A stretch of 17,387 nt of DNA from Actinomycetes bacterium (GCA_021816565.1 JAKAXN010000058.1:1-17387); one strand, 5' to 3'. Positions 5,555 to 12,998 are shown, numbered from the stretch's first letter. The notes: generated from the sequence alone by a model not told the origin. Translations and numbers: made by a program.

Positions 5555-6532
5555 GTGGCCCGCGGTGCTGGACGGTCGGCGGAGGTGGAAGCACCGGCCG
5601 GTTCGCTCCCGGTGAGCCTGGCCGGGGTGACCAAGCGCTACCGGGGCGGGCGGGGGATCGAGGACGTGGATCTGCAGGTGGCGGCCGGCGAGGTGTTCGC
5701 GTTCCTCGGGCCCAACGGGGCCGGCAAGACCACCACCATCCGGGTGATGCTGGACCTGATACGGCCCGACGCCGGTTCGGTGCGCCTGTTCGGCCTGGAC
5801 GTGAGGAGCCACAGCGTGGACGTCAGGCGGCGCATCGGCTACCTGCCGGGAGAACTGGGGCTGTACGAGCACCTGACCGCGCGGGAACTGCTCACCCACT
5901 TCGCCCACCTGCGGGGGGGTCCGCCGTGGTCGGTCACCGCCCGGCTGTGCGAGGTGTTCGACCTGGAGCTGGACAAGGTCATCGGGGCCCTGTCGAAAGG
6001 TAACCGTCAGAAGGTGGGCCTGGTGCAGGCCCTCATGGGCGAACCGGACCTGCTGATCCTGGACGAGCCGACCTCGGGCCTGGACCCGCTGGTGCAGGCC
6101 CAGGTCCACGACGCCATCCGCCGGGCCGCCCTCGGCGGCCGGTCGGTCTTCCTCTCGTCGCACATCCTCTCGGAGGTGGCCGGCGTAGCGAGCCGGGTCG
6201 GGATCATCAAGGACGGGCGGATGGTGGGGGTGGAGCGGGTGTCGGACCTGCGCCGGCGGGCCGTCCACTACGTCGATGTCCGCTTCGCCGGGGGCATCAG
6301 ACCCCCGGAGCTGACCGGGCTGGCCGGGGTGGAGGTGCTGGCACCAGTAGACGACCGGGTCCACCTGGCGGTCAGCGGGTCCCTGGACCCGGTGCTGGCC
6401 GTGCTGGCGAGCCACCCGGTGGAGGACCTGCTGGTGCGCGAACCGGACCTGGAGGACGTGCTGCTCTCCATCATCCGGGGCGGCCGCCGGGCGGCTCGCG
6501 GTACCGGGGACCTGGCCGGTGCCCGCCGCTAG
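5555..6532 (+). CDS. ABC exporter ATP-binding protein (DrrA/ABC-2 type)
   Basis: All ATPase motifs are present: Walker A GPNGAGKTT (52-60), Q-loop region RRRIGYLPGE, signature LSKGNRQKV (146-154; SKGNR replaces the usual SGGQ, common in ABC-2 exporters), Walker B LLILDEP (166-172), D-loop SGLD and H-loop SSH. A C-terminal extension after about 230 (VDVRFAGG to the end) is typical of DrrA-like subunits. The protein energises export by the membrane protein that follows, whose start lies inside this gene (14-base overlap). The start is uncertain: GTG 5555 has AAGGAG 12 bases upstream, while GTG 5585 is also in frame and would remove a non-conserved leader. The substrate is unknown. Confidence 0.93.
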   Translation: MARGAGRSAEVEAPAGSLPVSLAGVTKRYRGGRGIEDVDLQVAAGEVFAFLGPNGAGKTTTIRVMLDLIRPDAGSVRLFGLDVRSHSVDVRRRIGYLPGELGLYEHLTARELLTHFAHLRGGPPWSVTARLCEVFDLELDKVIGALSKGNRQKVGLVQALMGEPDLLILDEPTSGLDPLVQAQVHDAIRRAALGGRSVFLSSHILSEVAGVASRVGIIKDGRMVGVERVSDLRRRAVHYVDVRFAGGIRPPELTGLAGVEVLAPVDDRVHLAVSGSLDPVLAVLASHPVEDLLVREPDLEDVLLSIIRGGRRAARGTGDLAGARR

Positions 6533-7340
6533 ACGCCGTCCTGCCGCGCTGCACTCGGTGTTCGAGCGCAGCGTCCACGAGCAGCGCCGGTCGCTGTACT
6601 CGTGGGGGGCCGGCATGTTCGCCCTGGCGCTGCTGATGGTGTCCCTCTACCCGACGGTGCGGGACAACCCCCAGCTGTCGACCCTGCACGAGTCCTACCC
6701 GAAGGCCCTGCGGTCACTGTTCGGCATCAGCGATCTCACCACCGGGACGGGCTATCTGAGGGCGGAACTGTTCTCGCTGGTGGCCCCCATGCTGGTGGTG
6801 GTCCTGGCTGTCCTGTGGGGCGGCGATCTCATCGCCGGGGAGGAGGACCGGGGGACCATCGACATCCTCCTGGCCAACCCGGTGTCCCGTCGGCGCATCT
6901 TCCTGGAAAAATGGGCAGCACTGGTGGCAGGAGTCACCCTCATCACGGCCGCTTTGGCGGCCGGCCTGGCCATCGGCGTGCCGGCCGTCAACCTCCGCGC
7001 CGGCGCCGACCGGCTGGCTGCGGCGCTGGTCGCGACCGGGCTGACGGGGGTGCTGTTCGGGACCATCGCCCTCGGGGCCGGGGCCGCGACCGGGAGGAGG
7101 GGACTGGCCCGGGGTCTCACCGCGGTGGCGGCGGTGGGGGCCTACCTCCTGAGCTCGCTCGCCGAGCTGGTGGGATGGATGAAGCCTCTGCGGCCATTCT
7201 CGCCGTGGTACCACGCCATGGGGGTGGACCCGCTGGCCATCGGGTTCTCGGCGCTCCACCTGCTGGTGGTGGCGGCCGTCACCGTCGTGGTGGCCGGGGC
7301 CGCCATCTGGGCCTTCGACCGGCGGGACCTGGGCGTCTGA
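6519..7340 (+). CDS. ABC-2 type exporter permease
   Basis: The 273-residue integral membrane protein has about six hydrophobic segments. It begins with a short basic tail and a first helix, YSWGAGMFALALLMVSLY, then a large loop before LVVVLAVLWGGDLIAGEEDR. The sequence GEEDRGTIDILLANPVSRRR is the cytoplasmic coupling-loop pattern of ABC-2/NatB-like permeases. It overlaps the ATPase gene by 14 bases (start GTG 6519), so the two are translated together and should form the full exporter as a dimer of each. It ends with a typical basic cytoplasmic tail (FDRRDLGV). Export of a lipid, drug or peptide is possible; sequence does not decide. Confidence 0.9.
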   Translation: MPAARRRPAALHSVFERSVHEQRRSLYSWGAGMFALALLMVSLYPTVRDNPQLSTLHESYPKALRSLFGISDLTTGTGYLRAELFSLVAPMLVVVLAVLWGGDLIAGEEDRGTIDILLANPVSRRRIFLEKWAALVAGVTLITAALAAGLAIGVPAVNLRAGADRLAAALVATGLTGVLFGTIALGAGAATGRRGLARGLTAVAAVGAYLLSSLAELVGWMKPLRPFSPWYHAMGVDPLAIGFSALHLLVVAAVTVVVAGAAIWAFDRRDLGV

Positions 7341-7394
7341 ACTGACCGGGGCGGGACCTTGGTCCCTGGGTTCGGGGTGCCCCGGGGCCGTCTA

Positions 7395-8078
7395 ATGGGG
7401 GGAGCCGAAGCCCGGTTTCGGCAGGAGGTGCGGGCGCTCGAGGTGATCAGGCTGGAGTCCATCGACCTGTCGAGCCCGGTGGCGTTCCTGGTCGTGGCCG
7501 GTCTGGCTCTCATCGACGGGGTGATCCCCCTCGTCCCGGCCCGCACCGCGGTCATCGCCATCGGCGTGGTGGCCGGCACCGGCGACGCCCGGGCGTACCC
7601 GCTCCTGGCCCTGGCCACCGTGGCGGCCTTCGTCAGCGACAACATCTCCTACTGGATAGGCGGCCGCTTCTGGCCCCGGATCTCCGGGGCCATCTTCGGG
7701 GGCCCCCGGGCCCGGCGGATGTGGGGTTGGGTGGAGGCGCAGCTCCGCCGGCGGGGGGCGGTCCTGGTGGCGCTGTCCCGGGTGATACCGGGCGGACCCA
7801 CCCCGATCACCCTGACCGCCGGGATGGTGGGCATACCCCGGCGGAGGTTCCGGCTGGCCGCGGCCTGCAGCGCCGTGCTGTGGTCGGCCTACGCCTTCTC
7901 GGTCGGCATGTTCGGCGAGGCGGTCGCCGGCGACCCCCTGCTGGCGCTCGTGGTGGCGCTCACGGTGGCCGGGGCCGTCAACCTGGGCCTGCGGGCCTGG
8001 ATGCGCCGCCGCGGTCCAGGCGATACCGGCCCGCCGGCCCCGGCCGGTCAGGAGCGCCCCAGCCGGGCCGCGCCGTGA
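7395..8078 (+). CDS. DedA-family membrane protein (VTT domain)
   Basis: DedA proteins are membrane proteins implicated in lipid scrambling (undecaprenyl phosphate and phospholipids) and envelope homeostasis. Here hydrophobic segments (AFLVVAGLALIDGVIPLVPA, VVAGTG, LATVAAFVSDNISYWIG) lead to the family signature region ALSRVIPGGPTPITLTAGM followed by RRFRLAAACSAVLWSAYAF. The usual Arg after PG (PGxR) is replaced by GPTP. The C-terminal tail is Pro/Gly-rich and non-conserved. The start is uncertain: ATG 7395 is used, but GTG 7428 or GTG 7443 (near AGGAGG at 7423-7428) would also give a complete protein, and TTG 7359 is in frame upstream. Its stop overlaps the start of the MFS gene (GTGA), so the two are coupled. 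Confidence 0.83.
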   Translation: MGGAEARFRQEVRALEVIRLESIDLSSPVAFLVVAGLALIDGVIPLVPARTAVIAIGVVAGTGDARAYPLLALATVAAFVSDNISYWIGGRFWPRISGAIFGGPRARRMWGWVEAQLRRRGAVLVALSRVIPGGPTPITLTAGMVGIPRRRFRLAAACSAVLWSAYAFSVGMFGEAVAGDPLLALVVALTVAGAVNLGLRAWMRRRGPGDTGPPAPAGQERPSRAAP

Positions 8079-9340
8079 CCGCCCGGTCCTCCGGCCCGCA
8101 GGGCCCGGCCCGACTGGCCCGCGTCGCGACCTATCCCCTCCGGCTGGGCGGTGCCGGCGAGGACTGGTACTCCACGAGGTTCGGCCGCCTGGCGGTGGTC
8201 AACGCCATGTCCTCGGCCGGCGACGCCCTGGTGGTGGTGGCGCTGGCCGGGTCGGTGTTCGTCAGCGTTCCGCTCGACGCGGCCCGGGGTCGGACGGCCC
8301 TCGGCCTGGTCTGCACGCTCCTGCCGTTCGCGGTGGTGGCGCCGCTGATCGGCCCGGCCGCCGACCGGACCCGGCGGGGGAAGCGGTTCGTGCTGTTCCT
8401 GGCCGGGGTGGGCCGGGTGGCGGCGGCGGTGATGATGGCCGCCTGGCTGGACAGCCTGCTTCTGTTCCCGGCGGCGTTCCTCAGCCTGGTGTGCTCCAAG
8501 ACCCACGGGGTAGCCCGCTCGGCGCTGGTACCGGGATCGGTGGACGGCCACCCGAACCTGGTCCGGGCCAACTCCAAGCTGACGGTGGGCGGCGGGGTGG
8601 CCTCCGGGCTGGCCGCGGCCGCCGGCGGGGCACTGTATGCGGCGTTCGGGTCCCGCCCGGTCCTCCAGTTGGACGCCCTGGTGTTCGCCGTGACCTCCAC
8701 CCTGGCGCTGATGATCCCGAGGCCCGCGGCGGTGGCTCCCGGGTCGCCGCCCTTCACCACCGGGGCGTCGGATCCCGCTCCGGGCCCGCTCGGGTTGGGC
8801 CGCCCGGCGTTGACCGTGGCGTTCCTCAGGGGCGGTGCCGGGTTCCTGACCGCGCTGATCGCCTTCGGGTTCCGGGCCCAGTCGGCGCCGGTGGCGTGGT
8901 ACGGGCTGGCCGCCGCCGCCGGGGTGGCGGGCAGCCTGGGTGGGGCCGCCCTGGCCCCGGCCGCCCGCCGGGTGGTCCGCTCCGAGGGATGGCTGGTGGC
9001 GGTCTCGGCGCTGGCGGTGGCCGCCTCGGCCGGGGCGGTGGTGGTGTTCGGATCCGGACCGTACCGGCTGGCTTCGGTGGCCCTGGCGGCGTCAGCCGGG
9101 GTGGGCGGCACGGTGGCCAAGACCGCGTTCGACGCCCTGGTCCAGTCCGAGGTGGAGGAGCGGCGCCGGGCCCGTGCGTTCGCCCGCTTCGAGGCCCGCT
9201 TCCAGGCGGCATGGGTGCTGGCCGCCCTGATACCCACGCTGCTCGCCGTCCCGCTGGCCGCCGGCTTCGTGGCCGTCGGGGCGGCGCTGACGGCGGTGGC
9301 CGCCGCCCTGATCGCCGCCCTGGCCCGTCCCGGGCCGTGA
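8075..9340 (+). CDS. Major facilitator superfamily transporter
   Basis: The 421-residue protein has about 10-12 hydrophobic segments. After the second helix the loop GPAADRTRRGKRF matches the MFS loop 2-3 signature (G-x3-D-R-x-G-R/K-R). A second-half counterpart and a long central loop (about 205-245, PRPAAVAPGSPP) divide the two bundles. It resembles the drug/metabolite efflux branch of MFS, but the substrate cannot be assigned. Start GTG 8075 is chosen because it overlaps the DedA stop (GTGA), and because the in-frame sequence upstream is low-complexity Gly/Pro/Arg shadow of the DedA gene. It ends 9 bases before the convergent TetR gene. Confidence 0.82.
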   Translation: MTARSSGPQGPARLARVATYPLRLGGAGEDWYSTRFGRLAVVNAMSSAGDALVVVALAGSVFVSVPLDAARGRTALGLVCTLLPFAVVAPLIGPAADRTRRGKRFVLFLAGVGRVAAAVMMAAWLDSLLLFPAAFLSLVCSKTHGVARSALVPGSVDGHPNLVRANSKLTVGGGVASGLAAAAGGALYAAFGSRPVLQLDALVFAVTSTLALMIPRPAAVAPGSPPFTTGASDPAPGPLGLGRPALTVAFLRGGAGFLTALIAFGFRAQSAPVAWYGLAAAAGVAGSLGGAALAPAARRVVRSEGWLVAVSALAVAASAGAVVVFGSGPYRLASVALAASAGVGGTVAKTAFDALVQSEVEERRRARAFARFEARFQAAWVLAALIPTLLAVPLAAGFVAVGAALTAVAAALIAALARPGP

Positions 9341-9349
9341 ACCGCGGGC

Positions 9350-9949
9350 TCAGGCGCCGGTCAGCGAGCGCAGGTAAGGGGCGAACAGCCGGGTCACCAC
9401 GTCGGCGGTGACAGCCGGTTCGGCTTCGGGCAGGGTGGCGTGGCTGAGGGCCAGGCGGACCAGGTTGCGCGCTCCCAGCCGGGCCTCCTCCCGGTCGGCG
9501 CCGGGCCAGAACCGGGTGAAGTACCGGACCAGGCGGTCGGTGGCCACGTCCACCACGTCGCCGCCCTGGGTGGTGAGCAGGGCCAGCAGCTCCTCGTTAC
9601 CGGCTCCCGACACCACCACGGTGAGGAGCCCGCCCCGGCGGGCCGCGGTGAGGAAGGTGCCGAGAGCGGCCCGCATGGCCGCCACCGCATCGGTCGGGTG
9701 GGCGGCCAGGGAGGCGTCGACCATGGCGAGGAACCGCTCCGCCTCAGCCGCCACGTAGGCCCGGGCCAGGCCCTCCCGGGTGCCGAACTCGGCGTAGAGG
9801 GTCTGGCGGCTGACCCCGGCGGCGGCAGCCACGTCGGCCATGCGGATCTCCGACCACGGCCGCTCCGAGAGGAGCGGCGACACGCCGGTCTCCAGCAGCG
9901 CCCGCCGCCGGGCCGCCCGGGCAGCCTCCTGGTGGCGGGGGACGGGCAC
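9350..9949 (-). CDS. TetR-family repressor, divergent from alkB
   Basis: The 199-residue protein has the TetR N-terminal DNA-binding domain: WSEIRMADVAAAAGVSRQ then TLYAEFGTREGL at about 32-61, where helix 3 and the YAEFGT(K/R)EGL segment are diagnostic. The rest is an all-helical ligand/dimer domain without further signature. The start is GTG 9949. It is transcribed away from alkB across a 111-base gap, and a 20-base near-palindrome (9993-10012) overlaps the alkB promoter. The simplest reading is a local repressor of alkane oxidation responding to a fatty acid, alcohol or alkane-related ligand; that role is inference. Its 3' end faces the MFS gene. Confidence 0.9.
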   Translation of the reverse strand: MPVPRHQEAARAARRRALLETGVSPLLSERPWSEIRMADVAAAAGVSRQTLYAEFGTREGLARAYVAAEAERFLAMVDASLAAHPTDAVAAMRAALGTFLTAARRGGLLTVVVSGAGNEELLALLTTQGGDVVDVATDRLVRYFTRFWPGADREEARLGARNLVRLALSHATLPEAEPAVTADVVTRLFAPYLRSLTGA

Positions 9950-9955
9950 GACGGC

Positions 9956-9983
9956 AGTTTACGCCGCTAACCGGATGCGTCCA
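9956..9983 (-). promoter_or_regulatory. Possible promoter of the TetR gene
   Basis: On the minus strand TGGACG (9983-9978) and TAAACT (9961-9956) are separated by 16 bases and lie just upstream of GTG 9949. Each hexamer has two mismatches to the vegetative consensus, and the implied transcript would have almost no leader. Low certainty. Confidence 0.3.
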
Positions 9984-9988
9984 GACTT

Positions 9989-10016
9989 CTTGACACCAAA
10001 GCCCTTTCGTGTAAGG
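9989..10016. promoter_or_regulatory. Palindromic operator over the alkB promoter (TetR site candidate)
   Basis: The core ACAC-c-AAAG-cc-CTTT-c-GTGT (9993-10012) pairs at 8 of 9 positions, and 10 of 13 when extended to 9989-10016. It covers the end of the -35, the whole spacer and the start of the -10. A bound repressor would exclude RNA polymerase. Size and symmetry fit a TetR dimer or dimer pair. Confidence 0.5.
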
Positions 10017-10017
10017 C
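9990..10017 (+). promoter_or_regulatory. alkB promoter
   Basis: A perfect -35 TTGACA (9990-9995) is followed after 16 bases by TAAGGC (10012-10017), a moderate -10. The predicted transcript would begin about 35-40 bases before the alkB GTG. It is the clearest vegetative promoter in the window. Confidence 0.58.
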
Positions 10018-10060
10018 TAATGCCACAGAGTTGAGGAACCGTCCGGGAGGGAGAACAGCG

Positions 10061-11233
10061 GTGACGACGATCGAAGCAGCCGCCGGTGAAGCGGTGGCAT
10101 GGCGCGACGCCAAGCGGTACCTGTGGTTGTTGGGTCTGGCCATCCCGCTGCTGCCGTTCATGGCCTGGGGCCTGGTCTCGCTCACCGGGCTCGGGGTGTT
10201 CTGGTGGTGGGGGCCGATCTTCATGTACGGCCTGCTGCCGCTGGTCGACACCCTGGTGGGCACCGACGCCGCCAACCCCCCGGAGGCGATCGTGGCCCGC
10301 CTGGACGCCGACCGGTACTACCGGTGGTGCACCTACCTGTACCTGCCCCTCCAGTACGGGGCCCTGGTGTGGGCGGCGTGGCGGGTGGTCCGGGGCATGC
10401 CCTGGTACGACGCCCTGGGCCTGACCCTCACCACCGGCGTGGTCAACGGGGTGGCCATCAACACCGCCCACGAGCTCGGCCACAAGCGCATCGGCCTGGA
10501 GCGGTGGCTGTCCAAGGTGGCCCTGGCCCCCACCGCCTACGGCCATTTCTTCATCGAGCACAACCGGGGTCACCACCTGCGGGTGGCCACCCCCGAGGAC
10601 CCGGCCAGCTCCCGGCTCGGCGAGAGCTTCTGGGCGTTCTGGCCCCGCACCGTCAAGGGCAGTTTCCTGTCGGCCTGGCGCCTCGAGGCGGCCCGGCTGG
10701 CCCGCTCCAACCGCCGGGCCTGGTCGATCCACAACGACCTGTGGTCGGCGTGGGCCATGACCGTGCTGCTGTGGGGAGCGCTCATCGGCTGGCTCGGGTG
10801 GCGGGCGGTGCCGTTCCTGGTGGTGCAGGCGGTGTTCGGCTTCTCCCTGCTCGAGGTGGTCAACTACCTGGAGCACTACGGGCTGCGCCGCCAGAAGGAG
10901 GCCAACGGCCGCTACGAGCGCTGCCGGCCGGAGCACAGCTGGAACAGCAACAACGTGGCGTCGAACGTGGTCCTCTACCACCTGCAGCGTCACTCCGACC
11001 ACCACGCCAACCCGACCCGGCGGTTCCAGAGCCTGCGCCACTTCGACGAGGCCCCGCAGCTGCCGTCGGGCTACGGGACCATGATCGTGCTGGCCTACCT
11101 GACGCCACTGTGGCGGCGGGTGATGGACCCCCGGGTGGCCGCCCACTACGGAGGGGACCTGTCCCGGGCGGCCATCCAGCCCGGGCGGGAGGCCGAGATC
11201 CTCGGTTCGCCAGCCGTGGCCGAGGCCGCCTGA
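10061..11233 (+). CDS. alkB: Alkane 1-monooxygenase (membrane di-iron hydroxylase)
   Basis: AlkB oxidises the terminal carbon of n-alkanes to 1-alkanols at a non-haem di-iron centre in the cytoplasmic membrane, with electrons from rubredoxin. The 390-residue product has all His boxes: HELGHK (137-142), EHNRGHH (166-172) followed by VATPEDPASSRLGE, and LQRHSDHHA (308-316), plus the AlkB-specific NYLEHYGL (268-275). Six membrane helices are visible, including RYLWLLGLAIPLLPFMAWG near the N terminus. Start GTG 10061 is preferred because GGGAGGGAG lies just upstream; the in-frame TTG 10031 adds ten residues that lack a ribosome site. Rubredoxin follows after 2 bases. Substrate chain length cannot be told. 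Confidence 0.96.
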   Translation: MTTIEAAAGEAVAWRDAKRYLWLLGLAIPLLPFMAWGLVSLTGLGVFWWWGPIFMYGLLPLVDTLVGTDAANPPEAIVARLDADRYYRWCTYLYLPLQYGALVWAAWRVVRGMPWYDALGLTLTTGVVNGVAINTAHELGHKRIGLERWLSKVALAPTAYGHFFIEHNRGHHLRVATPEDPASSRLGESFWAFWPRTVKGSFLSAWRLEAARLARSNRRAWSIHNDLWSAWAMTVLLWGALIGWLGWRAVPFLVVQAVFGFSLLEVVNYLEHYGLRRQKEANGRYERCRPEHSWNSNNVASNVVLYHLQRHSDHHANPTRRFQSLRHFDEAPQLPSGYGTMIVLAYLTPLWRRVMDPRVAAHYGGDLSRAAIQPGREAEILGSPAVAEAA

Positions 11234-11235
11234 CC

Positions 11236-11400
11236 GTGGCGTCCTGGCGGTGCCCGAACTGCGGGTACACCTACGACGAGGGCGCCGGCCACCCCCGGGA
11301 GGGGTTCGCGCCGGGCACCGCCTGGGCCGACGTGCCCGACGACTGGCCGTGCCCGGAGTGCGCGGTGCGGGAGAAGCCGGACTTCGAGCCGGAGGGGTGA
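11236..11400 (+). CDS. rubA: Rubredoxin, RubA/AlkG1-like
   Basis: A 54-residue protein with the two rubredoxin knuckles CPNCG (6-10) and CPEC (39-42) that hold one Fe(Cys)4, the usual GFAPGTAWADVPDDWPCP middle and a DFEPEG end. It starts at GTG 11236, 2 bases after alkB, so the two share a transcript. Its role would be to pass electrons from a rubredoxin reductase to AlkB; no reductase gene is in the window. The second knuckle reads CPECAVREKPDFE. The Arg after this knuckle marks the group called AlkG1 (RubA of mycobacteria), which in published complementation work could not replace AlkG, unlike the AlkG2 type. Confidence 0.93.
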   Translation: MASWRCPNCGYTYDEGAGHPREGFAPGTAWADVPDDWPCPECAVREKPDFEPEG

Positions 11401-11413
11401 CGACCCAAAGGGC

Positions 11414-11434
11414 GGTCCCACGCCGTTCGGGACC
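11414..11434 (+). terminator. Possible terminator after the alkB-rubredoxin operon
   Basis: GGTCCC (11414-11419) pairs with GGGACC (11429-11434) around a 9-base loop, 13 bases after the rubredoxin stop; TT follows. The stem is short and the T run minimal, so it may only attenuate read-through into the aminotransferase gene. Confidence 0.35.
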
Positions 11435-11481
11435 TTCGGCTCTGTGGCTGTCGGTCCGGCAGTCGGAATACTTCGGGGCCG

Positions 11482-12909
11482 ATGGTGCGACACGCTGAGA
11501 CGCCTGCCCGGACCCCGAGCCCGCTAGCCGGGGCCGGCCTGCCCCGGCCTCTGGTCGGTGACGAGGTCACCGTGGCCTGCGCCGACGGGGTGGCCCGCCG
11601 CTACCTCAACCTGGACTCCGCCGCTTCCACCAGCGCCCTGCCGGCGGTGGCGGAGCGGGTGGAGGAGTTCCTGCCCCTGTACTCGAGCGTCCACCGGGGC
11701 GCCGGATTCAAGTCGCAGTACTCGACCGACGCCTACGAGCAGGCCCGGGAGGAGGCCGTGCGCTTCGCCGGCCGGCGGGACCCCGACGCCGATGTGGCCA
11801 TCATCTGCCGCAACACCACCGAGGCCATCAACCACCTGGCGTACCGGCTGGACCTCCGCCCGGACGAGACCGTGGTGACGACGGTGGTCGAGCACCACGC
11901 CGACCTCCTCCCGTGGGGTCGGCTGTGCCGCCGGGAGTTCGTGGAGTGCGACGCCACGGGCACCTTCGACCTGGACGGGGTGGCCCTGGCCCTGGAGCGG
12001 GCCGAGCGGCCCCGCCTGCTGGCCATCACCGGTGCGTCCAACGTCACCGGGTGGCAGCCGCCGGTGGCCGGGGCCGTGGACCTGGCCCACGAGCGGGGGA
12101 TCCCGGTGCTGGTGGACGGAGCCCAACTGGCGCCGCACCGGGCCCTGCCGCCGTCCGCCGACTTCGTGGTGTGGAGCGGCCACAAGATGTACGCCCCGTT
12201 CGGGGCCGGGGTGCTGATCGGGCCCCGCCGGGTGTTCGCCACCGGGGACCCGTTCCTGGCCGGGGGCGGGGCCGTGGACCTGGTCGACCTGGACGAGGTG
12301 GCGTGGTCCCAGCCGCCGGAGCGGGAGGAGGCCGGCTCGCCCAACGTGATGGGGGCGGTGGCCCTGCACGCCGCCATGGAGGAGCTCACCTCCATCGGCT
12401 TCGCGGCCATCGGGTCCCACGACGACGCGATCGCGGTCCGGCTCCGAGGGGGGTTGGCGGCCATCCCAGGCGTGCGCCTCCTCGGCCCCGACCCGACCGT
12501 GGCGACCCTGCCCATCGCTGCGTTCGAGGTGGCCGGCGTCCCCCACGGTCTGGTGGCCGCCCGGCTCAGCTACGAGTTCGCCATAGGGGTCCGCCACGGG
12601 TGCTTCTGCGCCCACCCGTACCTGATGCGGCTCCTGGGACTGGGGCCGGAGGAGATCGTCGCCTACCGCCGGGCCGTGCGCCGGGGTGACCGCCGGGCCG
12701 TGCCCGGGGCGGTCCGGGCCAGCGCCGGCATCAACACCGGTGCCGAGGACGTGGACCGACTCCTCGGCGCCGTGGCCCTGATCGCATCGGGTGCCCCGGC
12801 CCCCTTCGCCTACGTCCAGGACCCGGCCAGCGGGGATTACCGACCCCCGGCCGGCCGGGCCCCGTGGGAGCTCTCCGGGCCCACCGGGTCGCCCTGCTCG
12901 GTGGGCTGA
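11482..12909 (+). CDS. Class V aminotransferase, cysteine desulfurase-like
   Basis: The 475-residue product is a PLP-dependent fold-type I enzyme. Visible are EHHADLLPW (substrate/cofactor His region, as EHHANxxPW in SufS/CsdA), VDGAQ (the Asp holding the pyridine N), and WSGHKMYAPFGAGVLIG with the Schiff-base K235. VRHGCFCAHPYLMRLLG carries C376 at the place of the SufS catalytic cysteine (RTGHHCAQP), with another Cys, C374, two residues before. It would thus be able to release sulfur from cysteine as an enzyme persulfide. About 70 residues longer than SufS, it has extra N- and C-terminal stretches. Start ATG 11482 has no good ribosome site, so it may begin elsewhere. No SufE, SufU or Fe-S scaffold gene is adjacent; thioredoxin follows. 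An isopenicillin-epimerase-like or selenocysteine-lyase role is possible. Confidence 0.82.
   Translation: MVRHAETPARTPSPLAGAGLPRPLVGDEVTVACADGVARRYLNLDSAASTSALPAVAERVEEFLPLYSSVHRGAGFKSQYSTDAYEQAREEAVRFAGRRDPDADVAIICRNTTEAINHLAYRLDLRPDETVVTTVVEHHADLLPWGRLCRREFVECDATGTFDLDGVALALERAERPRLLAITGASNVTGWQPPVAGAVDLAHERGIPVLVDGAQLAPHRALPPSADFVVWSGHKMYAPFGAGVLIGPRRVFATGDPFLAGGGAVDLVDLDEVAWSQPPEREEAGSPNVMGAVALHAAMEELTSIGFAAIGSHDDAIAVRLRGGLAAIPGVRLLGPDPTVATLPIAAFEVAGVPHGLVAARLSYEFAIGVRHGCFCAHPYLMRLLGLGPEEIVAYRRAVRRGDRRAVPGAVRASAGINTGAEDVDRLLGAVALIASGAPAPFAYVQDPASGDYRPPAGRAPWELSGPTGSPCSVG
12879..12906 (+). terminator. Hairpin at the end of the aminotransferase gene
   Basis: GCCCACCG (12879-12886) and CGGTGGGC (12899-12906) form an 8-bp stem with a 12-base loop directly before the TGA. 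It has no T run. It might reduce read-through into the separately promoted thioredoxin gene. Confidence 0.28.
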
Positions 12910-12943
12910 CCGCCGGCGCGCCAGGCTGGTGACGGGCCGGACC

Positions 12944-12969
12944 GGAATAGCTGGGGGCGCCGACCGGTT
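12944..12969 (+). promoter_or_regulatory. SigR/SigH-type promoter of trxA
   Basis: GGAAT (12944-12948), 18 bases, GTT (12967-12969) exactly fits the GGAAT-N18-GTT pattern of disulfide-stress ECF sigma factors SigR (Streptomyces) and SigH (mycobacteria), whose regulons include thioredoxin and thiol-related genes. It places the transcript start near 12975-12978, about 40 bases before the GTG. Confidence 0.55.
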
Positions 12970-12982
12970 GTCTATCCTACAG

Positions 12983-12998
12983 ATACCCTCCGGGGTAT
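12983..12998. promoter_or_regulatory. CsoR/CstR-type operator in the trxA leader
   Basis: ATACCC-tccg-GGGTAT is a perfect inverted repeat, followed by AC. Operators of the CsoR/CstR family (copper or persulfide sensors) have this ATACCCC...GGGGTAT form. It sits just downstream of the predicted start of transcription and 17 bases before the GTG start, where a bound repressor would block elongation. The same repeat could also fold in RNA as a small hairpin near the ribosome site. Confidence 0.5.

Noticed and set aside
4060..5634. A 524-codon minus-strand open frame over the glycosyltransferase gene
   Set aside because: The translation is Gln/Gly/Arg/Pro-rich and featureless; the plus strand encodes clear membrane helices and GT-C motifs.
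7721..8074. N-terminal extension of the MFS open frame
   Set aside because: The extra 118 codons overlap the DedA gene and are Gly/Arg/Pro-rich; GTG 8075 overlapping the DedA stop is a far better start.
9322..9336. GGCCCG-tcc-CGGGCC hairpin at the end of the MFS gene as a terminator
   Set aside because: A six-pair stem inside coding sequence, ending at the stop codon with no T run; such hairpins are common by chance at this GC content.
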